Assembly: GCA_965279165.1 (NCBI GenBank)
Contig: OZ257140.1
Location: 1,240,001 to 1,304,000 of the forward strand
Direction: 5' to 3'
Origin: JBAYIE01 sp965279165
GTDB lineage: Bacteria; Bacteroidota; Bacteroidia; UKL13-3
Length of the DNA stretch: 64,000 nucleotides
Positions 63,098-64,000 of the stretch are shown here, piece by piece. The notes beneath the pieces were generated by a model that was not told the DNA's origin, searched no databases, and worked only from the letters and a program-made list of their open reading frames with translations. A program made the position numbers and the translations under genes. Numbering within the stretch: position 1 is the stretch's first letter; each line of letters opens with the position of its first letter.

Positions 63098-63790
63098 CTA
63101 TAAATTTTCTATTATAGCGTGATAATACTTATCTATGTCGTTACGCCACAAATAACCCGGATGATATGTTCGAAAGCAGAGATTTATCCCCTCTATCTTC
63201 ATTGAAGCTAATTGATTACTGTTAAACGGTTCAATTCCAGTGAGACCTAAGATTTCAAAATTATTACGGATATAACTATCATAACCGTGCCCACATAAAA
63301 ACAAAACTAAATCAGGTTTAAGAATTTCTATCTCGTTTTTGATGACATTAAACTTAGATTGTTCGACCTGATAAATATAATCAGGAGGAGTACCCTTAGC
63401 ATTACTTTTGCCGATTTTAATAATGTCATTCCACACTGCTTCTATTTTTTTACCTTGAAACTTGTTTTTCAGTAGAGATAGAAACCTATTATAACCATTC
63501 CAAAATTGGCCACCATAACTATAACAATACCCTGTGTTATAAAACCTATCATATCCTGACATAATCCCTTCAACATTATCATCTTCTTCATGCCACCCAT
63601 TGGTTTCTTGACCGAATATCATAACCTTAATATCTGCCGAAGAATAAAGACTTTCGTCTTTCACTGATAACAATAGAGGATTAGTTGCTTTTATAGTTAA
63701 CATGGGGTCACCATCTATCTGAACAAGCTCGTTGTATAGTTCATCCCATTTACTTTCATAAAGGTCCCTCAATCTTTGTTGGTAATTCAC
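63098..63790 (-). CDS. Uracil-DNA-glycosylase-like family protein
   Basis: 230 residues starting at GTG 63790. KVMIFGQETNGW (residues 55-66) resembles the GQEPNG-type motif A of UDG-like proteins, LVLFLCGHGYDSYIRN the middle strand, and FRTYHPGYLWR the HP(S/G) motif B. The catalytic residue of true UDGs is not evident, so substrate is uncertain; some relatives occur in defence islands. Convergent with the HEPN-like gene, stops one base apart. Confidence 0.7.
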   Translation of the reverse strand: MNYQQRLRDLYESKWDELYNELVQIDGDPMLTIKATNPLLLSVKDESLYSSADIKVMIFGQETNGWHEEDDNVEGIMSGYDRFYNTGYCYSYGGQFWNGYNRFLSLLKNKFQGKKIEAVWNDIIKIGKSNAKGTPPDYIYQVEQSKFNVIKNEIEILKPDLVLFLCGHGYDSYIRNNFEILGLTGIEPFNSNQLASMKIEGINLCFRTYHPGYLWRNDIDKYYHAIIENL

Positions 63791-63819
63791 TACTTAGATT
63801 TTCTTATTTTAACTACAAA

Positions 63820-64000
63820 TCAGAATTTTCTTTTCATCATTCTCGCTATTCCAGTCATATTCATTCGGTACTTAACCATGTCAACACTTGCGCTGAAATG
63901 TGTGCCAATTTCCTCATAATTCATATTTCTTTTATTTGCCCAAAGTAAACCGGGTTTAGCAAGCAAGAGAGTTGACCCCAAACAATTCGCCTCTTCCTCC
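63820..64000 (-). CDS. ImmA/IrrE-family metallopeptidase, C-terminal part (runs off the right edge)
   Basis: The minus strand from the edge reads EEEANCLGSTLLLAKPGLL, then EEIGTHFSASVDMVKYRMNMTG, and stops at TGA 63820. This is the usual end of ImmA/IrrE (COG2856) peptidases, after the HExxH helix, which lies beyond the window. Such proteins cleave phage-type repressors or activate integrative-element genes. Fits a mobile element. Confidence 0.75.
   Translation of the reverse strand, partial: EEEANCLGSTLLLAKPGLLWANKRNMNYEEIGTHFSASVDMVKYRMNMTGIARMMKRKF

Overview
The window comes from the chromosome of a low-GC Bacteroidota bacterium (Chitinophagales/Sphingobacteriales-like; genus not recognised). 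Four things support this. There is a type IX secretion (T9SS) and gliding locus (gldJ, two porP/sprF, porU, porV). Four further proteins carry C-terminal T9SS sorting domains. Promoters match the Bacteroidota -7 consensus TAnnTTTG. Shine-Dalgarno sequences are almost absent.

Layout. 1-13.9 kb is housekeeping: metG (5' part), LpxR-like lipid A deacylase, two flavoproteins, an alpha/beta hydrolase, ppiD, an rsmI-like methylase, an FMN reductase, meaB, rpiB, tatC and ftsH. 13.9-21.3 kb holds a small beta-barrel protein, pyrF, a DUF2851 gene, pspC, polA and a HAD phosphatase broken by an in-frame TAG. 21.5-24.4 kb is an expansion of a REP-associated tyrosine transposase (RAYT), with palindromes and MITE-like internally deleted copies. 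24.4-28.6 kb holds a T9SS cargo, a PagL-like deacylase, mazEF, a tRNA(CAT) preceded by decayed tRNA copies, and a PepSY-like protein. 28.7-42 kb is the T9SS core with ispF, murF and a large FG-GAP cargo. 42-44.2 kb carries two kynurenine-branch genes (ACMSD, HAAO) split by a four-helix-bundle gene. 44.3-46.1 kb is a second, unrelated Y1 transposase inside a palindrome array with a period near 50 bp. 46.1-54.4 kb returns to core genes (murA, a thioredoxin-like gene, grpE-dnaJ) and two more T9SS cargos.

From tRNA-Arg(CCT) at 54.77 kb to the right edge the gene content changes to an integrated element: a DUF5131 protein, a HTH protein, an AAA ATPase, a ParB-methyltransferase fusion with an altered catalytic motif, a BT4734/VirE-N type primase-like protein, a probable PUA-like/HNH endonuclease next to a HEPN-like protein, a UDG-like protein and an ImmA/IrrE end. 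This is probably a mobile element with defence cargo; its right end lies outside the window.

The most unusual signals are: (1) two independent transposase-plus-palindrome systems within 25 kb; (2) two tRNA loci with the same architecture of promoter, decayed tRNA 5' halves carrying a CCCGAT...ATCGGG palindrome in the D-loop, intact tRNA, terminator; (3) the HNH/HEPN/UDG-like cluster and the SPP-to-SIM change in the ParB-methyltransferase; (4) a possible attenuator before the primase-like gene.
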